Source: Candidatus Omnitrophota bacterium
GTDB lineage: Bacteria; Omnitrophota; Gorgyraeia; Gygaellales; Profunditerraquicolaceae
Assembly: GCA_028706895.1 (NCBI GenBank)
Contig: JAQTVG010000018.1
Span: 1 to 10,565 of the forward strand
Direction of reading: 5' to 3'
Length of the DNA stretch: 10,565 bases
Positions 1 through 8,900 of the stretch are shown here, one piece after another. Position numbers and translations under genes: made by a program. Position 1 is the stretch's first letter. The number at the start of each line of letters is the position of its first letter. A model generated the notes under the pieces. That model was not told where the DNA came from. It searched no databases and worked only from the letters and a program-made list of their open reading frames with translations.

Positions 1-519
1 ACCATTGCCGAACTTAGTAAAGTTGCAAGGGAAGAATATGGTTTAGCAGGAGTTGTGCAGCACGGAGCATCCACTCTTCCTACTGATTATTTTACGGTAT
101 TCGCCGGGAAGATGGCAAAAGGCCTTTCGCTTGATGAGAGCCTGTTGAATGAAGCCAGTATGAAGATCTTAAGTGATAATCCTACCGCAGAAGTCCATTT
201 GGCTACGGCTTATCAGGATACTGTTTTAGACCACCTTAGAATGCCGATCTCGTTACTTAAACAAATGAGGGATTATATTTTTAGCAAGAATCCGGTTAAA
301 GAAGGCCAAAACCCAGATAAGGTATTTGTGGATAACAGGAAGAATGTTTGGGGGCCTTTTAAAGTCCAGGCTTGGAATTTACCGTCGGGTGTACAAGCCG
401 AAATGAGGGCAAGCCTGGGAGCGCAATTTGATACCGCATTTCAGAATTTAGGAGTTGTTGATACGATGGATATGGTTAAAGGTATTCAGGCGCAGAAAGA
501 AGCATTGAAATCAATCTAA
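1..519 (+). CDS. fba: Class II fructose-bisphosphate aldolase, C-terminal part (5' end outside window)
   Basis: The frame is open from base 1 to TAA at 517-519, giving 172 residues with the N-terminus missing; the GTG at 55 is an internal Val codon, not a start. The segment GVVQHGASTLP (His codon 61-63) matches the metal-binding His-Gly-(Ala/Gly)-Ser block of class II aldolases. TAEVHLATAYQ further on resembles the block of the longer bacterial class II aldolase subtype that normally reads TAExHLATxFQ. The C-terminal part (WGPFKVQAWNLP, then a helical tail) also fits that subtype. The family is zinc-dependent and interconverts fructose-1,6-bisphosphate with dihydroxyacetone phosphate and glyceraldehyde-3-phosphate. 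The protein ends right after this domain and lacks the C-terminal module found in the two following proteins. Whether it has their N-terminal signal sequence cannot be seen. Aldolase family membership is likely; exact sugar specificity is inferred. Confidence 0.75.
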   Translation, partial: TIAELSKVAREEYGLAGVVQHGASTLPTDYFTVFAGKMAKGLSLDESLLNEASMKILSDNPTAEVHLATAYQDTVLDHLRMPISLLKQMRDYIFSKNPVKEGQNPDKVFVDNRKNVWGPFKVQAWNLPSGVQAEMRASLGAQFDTAFQNLGVVDTMDMVKGIQAQKEALKSI

Positions 520-526
520 TATATGC

Positions 527-543
527 CTGCGCGGATAGCGCAG
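527..543 (+). other. Small GC-rich hairpin between genes 1 and 2
   Basis: CTGCGC (527-532) and GCGCAG (538-543) form a perfect 6-bp stem around a 5-base loop, eight bases after the aldolase stop codon. No T-tract follows, so it is not a standard intrinsic terminator. It could stabilise an RNA end or weaken read-through slightly. The role is unproven and a stem this short could be chance. Confidence 0.35.
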
Positions 544-575
544 CGGGAAATATATAGTATGTAATTATAAAAAAT

Positions 576-583
576 AGGAGGAG
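576..583 (+). promoter_or_regulatory. Ribosome binding site of the PGK-GAPDH fusion gene
   Basis: AGGAGGAG is a near-perfect Shine-Dalgarno sequence ending five bases before the ATG at 589. It fixes the start and so includes the signal sequence in the protein. Confidence 0.85.
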
Positions 584-588
584 TAAAA

Positions 589-3500
589 ATGCAGTCATTG
601 AAGGAAAATTTGTTGTGCAGGGTGATAATCTTTTTCGTCGCTGTTACCTTTATACTTGGTAGCGCGCCGGTAAAGCTTTACGCTGACATCGCTGTTTCAA
701 ATTCATTAAGAGCAACTGCGACCAGCGGTACTTCTTTACAAAATCAGATTAAAGGCGAGCTTAAAAAGTTAAGCACAAAAGATAGCGATGCTAATAAGTT
801 AGAAGTCAGGAGGATCAGCGACCTCAGAAATGTAATCAAGGATAAAGGCATCGATTCTGGAATCTGCATTGTTGACTGGAATGTACCCAGAAAAGGCGCA
901 AATCTTGAAAATACGCAGAGAATAGAAGAATCTACGAATACTATTATCAGCACGCTTAACGATACGGGGTTGCGTTATCTTTATGTCTTAACTCACTCTG
1001 GGAGGCCTAAGAACATAGGTTATGAAGAAGAGTTTTCACTTAAGCCTATTGTGGATGCGGCAAAGAAGATGCTTGCCGAAAAAGGGCTTAAGGATGCCGA
1101 AATCGTTTTATTGCCTTATGACCTATCAGAAGCCGAAAAAGTTATACGGAATTATAAAGAAAATACAAAGAATGGGAAAATCATTTTTGTAACTGAAAAT
1201 ATCAGGTTTTATCCGGAAGAACAGTTAAAGGCAGAGAAGACAGCTTCGGATAAAGATAAAGCGAATATTGTAGCCAGAAGGAGAGCGTTTGAGGAAAAAC
1301 TTATTGCTATGACCGGTAGACAGGCAGACAAGCTTATTTATGTCGATGAAGCTTTTGATAAAGCGCATAGAGGGGAAGAAGCGTCTATGGAGATGGCTTG
1401 GCTTATTCCTGAAGAAAACCGCGCAGCGGGTATCAAGTTTGCCGCAGATGTGCAGGCAGTCCTTGATTTTCAAAGCCAGGTTTCAGGAAGCTTAAACACT
1501 ATGGCAGGCGGGGCAAAGTTTGATAAATACAAGCAGTTTGGCGATTTGGCAGGCGCTATTGCCAAGACAGGTGGAAAGCTTATGTTGGTAGGCGCGCAGG
1601 CAAATCCTTATCTTAAAACTCAAGGTAAGCAAGTTGGAAAATCCTTGTTGCCCAAAGCCGCAGAACAAAAAGATGTGGATAGCGGTATTGAAACAATCAA
1701 AAAATCAGGTGCGCAGATACTTCTACCCAGTGATTTTATAGTAGCAGGCAAAGAATCTTCCGTAAAGATGGAAGAGCTCGCTTTAGAAGACGCTCAAATT
1801 GATATAGGGGATGAATCCATAAAAGAAATAGTTTCTTACATTAATTCTCTAAAGAAAGGTGATGGCCTCATATTAAACGGAGGCGCTGGAGTATTCGATA
1901 GGAGTAATGAAGAAGGCGGCTCTAAAAAAGGGACAGTCGCTATAGTTGTAGCTGCAAACGAAGCCGCCAAAAGGGGAGTTGCTGTTTTCTTTGCCGGCGG
2001 TGATATGAATAATGCTCTTGAAGTAGTGAAAAAAGCAGTTCCGGGTTTTCAATTGGATTCTTCTGTCAGGACCTCCACTGGCGGTGGTTCATTGTTGACT
2101 GCGCTGGCCAAAGGAGTCGCAAATTTAGCTCCCGTGCGGGCAGTAATTAAGATGGACGTGGCTCAATCTCTAGCCTTACTTTATAATGCCACCAGAGAAG
2201 CTTTGCCGGAAGCGATATTATGCCCTACATTCGCCACATATTCTGAAGATACCTCAATAAATGGCAGCGATGCTAACAGGCGGCCGGAACTGGACGTTTT
2301 TCAGGAGAATGGAATTTATGTAGGGATCCCGGATGGCTCTTTCGCAAGCAAGGCTAATTTATATTATGATTACGTAGACATGCCGATTGCTATATTTAAT
2401 GAAAATTTGCCGGCAGCAATAAAAGATAAAATAGCCGCCGCAAAAGATGAGAAGGCAGTAACAGCGGTAATTCAGGAATACTTAAAGGGATATTTTAATG
2501 AATTAGGAGTAAGGATGGCTAGTGAGCAACAGCGTTCTGCTAAGTTGGATGCTGGAAAGCTGGGCGCAGCTGCCGTTGATATGCCGTCTTTGATTGCCCT
2601 CAAAAGTGATAAAAATGACGTTCTTATCCATCTGACCATGTGGGTGAAACGCGACCATAAAGCCGTTGAGGCTTTTAACGCGGAAATCATGTCAGTTCTT
2701 AATGAACAGGTTCCCGAGTTGGCAAAAGCTTATGAGAATCCGCTTGCTTGGTCGAAAGAGGCTCCTGATGTTTCTTCTTCTGCCGCAGCGCTTAAAGCAA
2801 TTGCTAAATATGCTCCGCTCTTTTTTGATGAATTCTCAAAAGGAGATTTGTCGCATTCCGGGATTTTAACGCAGGCAATCAACAATATTAAACCTGAGGA
2901 TATGCTCAGCACCGAAGGCATCAAATATGACTCATTGATGGGTGTTTTTACTTCTGTAAAGGATGATAGCGCAAAAACTCCAGGTTTTGGTAAAAATCTT
3001 GAGAAATTCCTCTCAAACATTAATGATATACAGCGGGAATTCGCGCGTTTATATACGTTGGCTACGCCCGCATTCGATTCTAAAAAACAATCAGGGGTAG
3101 CGGTGAATAACAAAGAACTGCAAGACGCAGTGCTTCGGTTCTACAGCCGTATGTCCAGATACCTGACAAAGTCAGCGATAAATGATTTTAACGATGCCCG
3201 CGTATTTGAATCAGCCAAGACAGTAATCGGAGACTATGCGCAAAGATTGAACAAAGCAATACGTGCTAACGATGCCATTGAAATCAATGGTTCCAGCATG
3301 GAAGCGGTTGCTAATCATCTTGCGGCAAAAGGCGTTGTCCTTTCACAAGCTGAAAAAGATAGCTTAGCCAAGGTCTATGCCCGTTTTGCTAAGTCCGGAG
3401 GTGTTTTTGCTTATGATATATTGCAGGTTGCAGGAATATTTAATGAGGATAACTTTGTCGCGGCTTTCAGGAATATTAAAGTAGATGCTCCCAAGAAAAT

Positions 3501-5868
3501 TTTGCCTTCACAGAAGCTGAATGAGGCATATGACGGGACAGGCCGCATAGGAAGGATTGCTTTGGCTATGCGCCTTACCAGCGATATCAGTGCCAAAGAG
3601 CCGGGCTATGTAGGCAGGTATTTAATAAGGACCCGTGAACTTAAAGGGAAGACCGACGAAGAGAAGTTTGCTTCTGCCGCGGCCTCAGCTAATGAAATGA
3701 TCAGCGATGCCGTAATTAAAGATTTGGAGATTGTTACGCCGGATGGATCTACCTTGACAATGGAAAAACTTATTTCAGCCAAGCGTATTACTTTTTCAGC
3801 TGAAAATAAGACCTTGGCCGCAGAACTTGATTTCCAGACCACAAATCCTATCCAAAGCATTTATCCGGTGGATGTGCTTTTGGACGGCCAGAAAGCAGGC
3901 GTAATTTATTTCGCGGATGTTTTTAAGTTTAGCGCGGGGCTCACGGAGGAACTTAAAAAAGAAAATGTTACTTTTGATAATATGCCTCGGCCAATACTCG
4001 TGCGCGAGGACGACGGGAAAACATATTACTTCGGGTTGATGATAGATGCTACTAACGGCGGTGTGGATATGGGAGACCAGGCCATAGCGCAAGCTGTTAA
4101 GGCCGGTAAGGTAAAAATTGAAGGGCCAACAGTTTGGGATATGGCGGCCAAGGGTAACTTGGCTTATTCTAACCCGCAGATGGGTGACGCTCCGGAAGAA
4201 CTTCGGCGCTACATAGAAATAATCAAAAATATAGAAGATAGCCGTTTGTCTAAAGGCAACAAAGAACCGTTTATCTATCTTAAGGCCCAGATTGCCAATA
4301 AGCTGCTTCTGCCTATGGGCGGCGGCATTCACTTTATGGGCAGGTATTTGCAGAAGCTTCCTTTCGTAAAAGAATCAGGCGCGATGTATTTTACTCCCAC
4401 TTCATGTTCCACTAATGGAGCCAGTTATATAAGCCAGGCTTTAGCTAATCTTTTCGGCGGGCTTGGGCAAGATAAGCTTTCCGTCCTGGGCATTACTTTC
4501 CATATGTATACTTCGGGAAGCGATAAGAGCAAAGGAACAATGGGAGATCTTTCTCCTAAATCTACAGGCGCGGCAAAGGGCGTAAAGCAGAATCTGGATG
4601 TTAACGCGCTTTTTACCGCTTTACGCACGCCGACCGCTTATGAAGAGGGAACCATAGAAATAGTAGGCGGTTCTATCTTTGATTTTCTGGTGCAGCTTCC
4701 GAGCGATGTTTCTGAAGACGTTGTGCGCAAGTATCTTTCAAGAGTGGGAGCTGAATTTTCAGAAGACTTAAAGATTTTCACCGAGAAAGACAAGGTAGAT
4801 GGCCGTTATCGTTGGGAGAATACTATCACCGGCCAACGTACAGGTTCCATCGTGTATGAAGATTATATTAAAAAGATTGTCGGGAAATTTTACAGGATGG
4901 AGATAGGTTACGATAATGAAGTGAGCTATTCATACAAGTTGAATGAATTTATAAAGCAGCTTATGACTATTTTAAACCGCGAGAAAGACGCAGTTGAAAT
5001 AGCTGAAGCATTAGCAGGAAATGCGCCTTTGGCGGATAAAGAGAAAACAGCAGGTTCTGAAACTAAAGTTCCACCGGCACCTAAAACTGAAGCTCCTGTT
5101 GTGCATACGCCTACAGTTGCCGCGTCAATTATTGCGCCCGTGCCTGTAACGTTAAGCGCGGTAGAGTTTAAACAAGCCATGCAGTCATTGACTAACATTG
5201 CGTATAAGGGTGTTTCCGCAGGTTATGAAAATGTTATGAATACGGTAAAAGAAACAGTCAAGAGCGGCGGTACCATTGTTATTGGCGCAAACGCGATACT
5301 TGATAACGCAACTTCAGTGCCTGCGCTAAAAAATCTAAAAGATACCGGCTCCTACGAGGTAGTAGTCTGGGCGCAGGATAAAGCAGCTGCTGACGCCTTG
5401 AAAGCTATGGGTGTAGATGAAGCAGTAGCAAGAATAATGGTTGGTGAAGAAAACGGCAAACGCGTAGGCTTGGAAACTAAAATCGCAGGCCTCGCTAAAC
5501 CGGTCATGTTAATTGCTTCGCCTGTAGAGCAGCGGGATATAGATATGATTAAGGTCCAACAGTATGGAGTTTTGATAGAAACAATAGAAGCTTCTAAAGC
5601 AGGCGTGTCTGGTTTGATAAACAGCATGCCTTTGGCTATTTCCCGCGCAGTCGCAATCTTGGCGGATAATAGCCGTGTAACCGAGGCATTTAAGGGATTA
5701 AGCGCAAACTATAAGGGCAAAGTGTCTGAAGAAAGCCTTACACGCTTAAATAGTATCAGTAAACTTAATGCTATCTCCAGCGTCCCGTTAGTGCAATTGA
5801 GCGCCGCAAAAGATAAAGAGGTGCTCGACGCTGAAAGGGCTTACAAAGAGACCACAGATAAACTATAA
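589..5868 (+). CDS. Signal-sequence-bearing fusion: phosphoglycerate kinase, unknown domain, divergent GAPDH, shared C-terminal domain
   Basis: 1759 residues; a normal PGK has about 400 and a GAPDH about 335. Residues 1-33 look like a Sec signal (K5 and R11, hydrophobic 12-24, possible cleavage after A32). Residues 70-520 (bases 796-2148) are PGK: VDWNVP (D96, N98), R111, HSGRP (H136, R139), ENIRF (R206), AHR (R261), GGAK (K310), the nucleotide-site block LNGGAGVFD (427-435; usual form WNGPMGVFE) and AGGD (469-472). The substrate arginines and His are present, so activity is plausible. Residues 521-975 are unrecognised. Residues 978-1462 (bases 3520-4974) are GAPDH: GTGRIGR (983-989), catalytic SCSTN (C1273), H1305, STGAAK (1325-1330), ALRTPT (R1346) and YDNE (1441-1444). 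A Pro/Ala-rich linker (1478-1525) leads to a C-terminal domain (1526-1759) shared with the next gene. Together the enzymes would interconvert 3-phosphoglycerate and glyceraldehyde-3-phosphate. Sec export conflicts with the need for ATP and NAD(P). PGK assignment is firm; GAPDH is firm for its catalytic half. Confidence 0.9.
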   Translation: MQSLKENLLCRVIIFFVAVTFILGSAPVKLYADIAVSNSLRATATSGTSLQNQIKGELKKLSTKDSDANKLEVRRISDLRNVIKDKGIDSGICIVDWNVPRKGANLENTQRIEESTNTIISTLNDTGLRYLYVLTHSGRPKNIGYEEEFSLKPIVDAAKKMLAEKGLKDAEIVLLPYDLSEAEKVIRNYKENTKNGKIIFVTENIRFYPEEQLKAEKTASDKDKANIVARRRAFEEKLIAMTGRQADKLIYVDEAFDKAHRGEEASMEMAWLIPEENRAAGIKFAADVQAVLDFQSQVSGSLNTMAGGAKFDKYKQFGDLAGAIAKTGGKLMLVGAQANPYLKTQGKQVGKSLLPKAAEQKDVDSGIETIKKSGAQILLPSDFIVAGKESSVKMEELALEDAQIDIGDESIKEIVSYINSLKKGDGLILNGGAGVFDRSNEEGGSKKGTVAIVVAANEAAKRGVAVFFAGGDMNNALEVVKKAVPGFQLDSSVRTSTGGGSLLTALAKGVANLAPVRAVIKMDVAQSLALLYNATREALPEAILCPTFATYSEDTSINGSDANRRPELDVFQENGIYVGIPDGSFASKANLYYDYVDMPIAIFNENLPAAIKDKIAAAKDEKAVTAVIQEYLKGYFNELGVRMASEQQRSAKLDAGKLGAAAVDMPSLIALKSDKNDVLIHLTMWVKRDHKAVEAFNAEIMSVLNEQVPELAKAYENPLAWSKEAPDVSSSAAALKAIAKYAPLFFDEFSKGDLSHSGILTQAINNIKPEDMLSTEGIKYDSLMGVFTSVKDDSAKTPGFGKNLEKFLSNINDIQREFARLYTLATPAFDSKKQSGVAVNNKELQDAVLRFYSRMSRYLTKSAINDFNDARVFESAKTVIGDYAQRLNKAIRANDAIEINGSSMEAVANHLAAKGVVLSQAEKDSLAKVYARFAKSGGVFAYDILQVAGIFNEDNFVAAFRNIKVDAPKKILPSQKLNEAYDGTGRIGRIALAMRLTSDISAKEPGYVGRYLIRTRELKGKTDEEKFASAAASANEMISDAVIKDLEIVTPDGSTLTMEKLISAKRITFSAENKTLAAELDFQTTNPIQSIYPVDVLLDGQKAGVIYFADVFKFSAGLTEELKKENVTFDNMPRPILVREDDGKTYYFGLMIDATNGGVDMGDQAIAQAVKAGKVKIEGPTVWDMAAKGNLAYSNPQMGDAPEELRRYIEIIKNIEDSRLSKGNKEPFIYLKAQIANKLLLPMGGGIHFMGRYLQKLPFVKESGAMYFTPTSCSTNGASYISQALANLFGGLGQDKLSVLGITFHMYTSGSDKSKGTMGDLSPKSTGAAKGVKQNLDVNALFTALRTPTAYEEGTIEIVGGSIFDFLVQLPSDVSEDVVRKYLSRVGAEFSEDLKIFTEKDKVDGRYRWENTITGQRTGSIVYEDYIKKIVGKFYRMEIGYDNEVSYSYKLNEFIKQLMTILNREKDAVEIAEALAGNAPLADKEKTAGSETKVPPAPKTEAPVVHTPTVAASIIAPVPVTLSAVEFKQAMQSLTNIAYKGVSAGYENVMNTVKETVKSGGTIVIGANAILDNATSVPALKNLKDTGSYEVVVWAQDKAAADALKAMGVDEAVARIMVGEENGKRVGLETKIAGLAKPVMLIASPVEQRDIDMIKVQQYGVLIETIEASKAGVSGLINSMPLAISRAVAILADNSRVTEAFKGLSANYKGKVSEESLTRLNSISKLNAISSVPLVQLSAAKDKEVLDAERAYKETTDKL
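631..732 (+). repeat. N-terminal targeting module, copy 1
   Basis: Encodes residues 15-48 of the PGK-GAPDH fusion, from the signal hydrophobic core through the possible cleavage site (APVKLYA-D) into the start of the mature protein. It matches bases 5959-6060 at 30 of 34 residues. The four differences are K/N, A/L, N/H and T/G. Eighteen of the 30 identical residues use a different codon in the two copies, so the protein sequence rather than recent DNA copying explains the match. Confidence 0.85.
5164..5868 (+). repeat. C-terminal shared domain, copy 1
   Basis: Encodes residues 1526-1759. It is homologous to residues 1240-1485 of the next protein. Conserved blocks in order: SAG near the start, GGTIVIGANAILDNA, VVVWA, LKAMG, LIAS, INSMPL (1677-1682), FKGLS, VPLVQL (1732-1737), and a KDKxVLDAxxAY ending (1741-1752). 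The pattern looks like alternating beta strands and helices followed by a helical tail. I do not recognise the family and see no obvious catalytic motif. A binding, dimerisation or scaffolding role is inference from its presence on two different enzymes. Confidence 0.8.
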
Positions 5869-5894
5869 GCTGTTTTTTCTAATTTATACCAAAC

Positions 5895-5902
5895 AAGGGA
5901 GG
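5895..5902 (+). promoter_or_regulatory. Ribosome binding site of the PEP synthase gene
   Basis: AAGGGAGG lies eight bases before the ATG at 5911. It sits in the 12-mer AAACAAGGGAGG (5891-5902), which recurs exactly at 10380-10391 after this gene. The 42-base gap from the previous stop has a T-run but no stem before it, so translation probably starts from a read-through transcript. Confidence 0.85.
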
Positions 5903-5910
5903 AAGAAATA

Positions 5911-8900
5911 ATGGGTATCCATTCTTCTAAGGGAAGTATTTTTACCAAGATGATTAGTTTTTTCGTCGCTGTCACTTTTATCTTGGGCAGCGCTCCGGTA
6001 AATCTTTACGCGGATATTCTTGTTTCTCATTCCCTTCGCGCGGGCGCGACAAGTGGAACCTTAGTACAAAAAGAACTCCAGGGTGACTTGCGCAATAGCA
6101 GCACAAAAAAAGACCTCAGCGAGCGTATTATTGTAAACTTTAGCGAAGTCGGTAAAGACGATGTCGCTATTGTCGGCGGCAAATGCGCTAACCTCGGCGA
6201 GTTGATGCATATACCAGGTATTAATGTGCCCGATGGCATCGCCTTGACCACCAAGGCTTATCAGATACATATTGATAAGGGCATAGTAAGTATAGACGGT
6301 AAGGATATGACGTTAAGGGAGTATATTACCAAGCGCCTGGAAGGCCTGGATATAAATGACACGGTTGAACTTGGCAAGGCATCAAAGGATATCCGCAGCG
6401 CCATGGAAAAAGCCAAGATGCCCGACGATGTTGAGAAGGCGATAATAGAATGGTATCATAAATTAGGGGATAATGTATTTGTGGCGATTCGCAGTTCTGC
6501 TACCGCAGAAGATCTTCCTGATGCCTCTTTTGCAGGACAACAGGAAACTTATCTTTTTAAACGCGGCGATAAAGAAGTCTTGGATGCCGTTAAATATTGC
6601 TGGTCTTCTTTGTTTACACCCAGGGCTATTTTTTACCGTCAGGAAAATAAAATTGACCATAATGTTGCCTATCTTAGCGTAGCCATACAGATGATGATAG
6701 ATAGCGCAACTTCCGGCGTAGGGTTTGGTGTGGACGTAAATTACGGCATGCCCAGAATAACCGTAAACGGAGCGTATAAATTAGGAGAAGGCGTAGTAAG
6801 CGGCACAGTGACTCCCGACGTGCATGATTATGTTTACGACGTATTCACCGGAGAACCCAAATTTTTCAAGAAGTCGATGGGTTCCAAGAAATTAAAATCG
6901 GTTTACAAAGAAAAACGCCTGCCTACAGACAGGGAAGCAACCGAGTATGTACCCACTACTGAAGAAGAACGCAGTCGTTATGCTAATACTAATGAGCAGG
7001 CCTTTATGGTAGCCAAAGCCGTTAAAGCCATCAACGAATATTACGGCAAGTATATGGATGTGGAGTGGTGCTTTGACGCCAATGGCAAACTTTGGGTAGT
7101 CCAGGCAAGGTCGGAAACCATCTGGAATAAACAGGAGAAGGATTATCCTAATATGGTAGTAAATGCGGTTTCTGAAGTTAAGGAAGCTTTGTTGAAGATA
7201 GCAAGGGTTTTGGTCAAAGGTAGAACCGGAGCTCCCAGGGCAGCTACGGGAAAAGTAATAATCATAAACGAGTTGGAAACAGGCACAGCCGAAGAAAAAG
7301 CAACGGCATTGGCAGAAGCGTTAAGCCATGTTGAGAAAGGCGACATTATCGTAACCAAGATGACGACGCCTGATATGGTTCCGGCGATGAAAAGAGCAGC
7401 AGCAGTCATAACCGATGAGGGCGGGCCTAATTGCCATGCCGCTATTGTGGCAAGAGAATTAAGAATCCCCTGCGTGGTAGGTACTGGTAATGCTACCCAG
7501 GTGCTGAAAAACGGGCAGATAGTTACTGTAGACGCTCGCAGAGCTGCGGTTTATGATGGGACGCTGGAGATAATCAAGAGTATAAAGACGGTAGATATCT
7601 CAAAGCTGCCGGTAATCAGGACATTAATAGGTATCGTTAACTCTGCCCCTGACTTGGCTATGGAGATCTGGCAGTTCAGCAAATATGTTTCCTACTATGG
7701 ATACGGCCTCTTCCGTAAAGAATTTGTTGATACAACGGAGATCCTTGTGCATCCTCTGGCAGGGTTGGCATATGATAAATATATGGATCCCAACTTCAAG
7801 GATGAGGCACAGAGAAAATGGATAAAAGAAAATATTATAGATAAATACGGGGCAAGGATAGAAAAGATAACTGAAGGTTATCCTTCTTTCGCTGAATTCT
7901 ATAAAGATAAACTTGCTACAGCACTTGTCAAGATCGCTTCTGCGCAGACCAAGGGCCAGAGGGTAAAATACCGCACCACTGATTTTAAGACCAATGAATA
8001 CAGCGGACAGGTAGGCGCTTTCCCATTCGAACCCCAGGAAAAAAATCCTATGATGGGCTACAGGGGTATATACCGCATGCTTTCTGCTTCTTATAAAGAC
8101 GCCTTTGAGCTGGAAATAGAAGCGGTAAAGCAGGCTCGCAAAGTGCAGACTAATATTGATGTTATGTTTCCTGTTGTAAGGACTCCCGAAGAAGCTAAAC
8201 AAGCAGTCGATTACCTGGCTAAGCGCGGTTTAGTAAGAGGCAAGGATTTTAAGGTTTTTATGATGGCTGAAGTTCCTGCCAATATCTTCCAGTCCGAAGA
8301 GTTCTATAAATATGTCGACGGTGTATCTATAGGTTCAAATGACCTTACCCAGTTTACCCTGGCCATAGGAAGAGACAATAACAGAATGGCAGCTTTTGCC
8401 GATGAGACTAATCCTGCGGTAGAGAAAGGCGTAGAAGTAATAATCAAGAATGCCAAGAAGATGGGTGTATCTTCGGGTATATGCGGTAATGGGCCTTCCA
8501 ACAATCCGGCATTTGCTGCATTCTTGGTGCGGGCAGGGATAGATTGTATCAGCGTTGTCCCCGATGTCTTCGAACAAGTGGTTAACGTTATCGCCCAGCA
8601 AGAAAAAGAATTAGCCGGTGTGCCGTATGATCCAAATATTAGCGGTTACACAGTACCGGAGAAAATAGGCAACCCCGATCATATTAATGCAGGCGAGGTG
8701 AAAGCTTCTGAAGCCATAGCTCAGCGTATCGGTATTCATCCATTGAAGCTTTTACAATACTATCGCGGCGGGCTTCAGAGCAGCCCTGATATGGCCGATC
8801 TTCATATTGCAGGCAGAATAGAAGAAGAATTGGATGGTATGAATGCGAAGGATTACGTGATCAACGCCGTAATGAACGTCTTGGAGACAGAAGCTAAAAA

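Noticed and set aside
553..558. TATAGT as the -10 element of an internal promoter before the fusion gene
   Set aside because: No acceptable -35 sequence lies 16-18 bases upstream, and the region is simply AT-rich.
3796..4332. Open frame of 178 codons on the minus strand
   Set aside because: It lies opposite the GAPDH part of the fusion gene and encodes a Phe/His/Ile-rich product without motifs, typical of a chance antisense frame.
5869..5885. T-rich run after the PGK-GAPDH stop as a terminator
   Set aside because: There is no GC-rich stem before the T-run. The closeness of the next ribosome binding site fits read-through.
7624..8202. Open frame of 192 codons on the minus strand
   Set aside because: It lies wholly opposite the catalytic barrel of the PEP synthase, whose conserved motifs fix the plus-strand frame. 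The minus-strand product has no recognisable domain.
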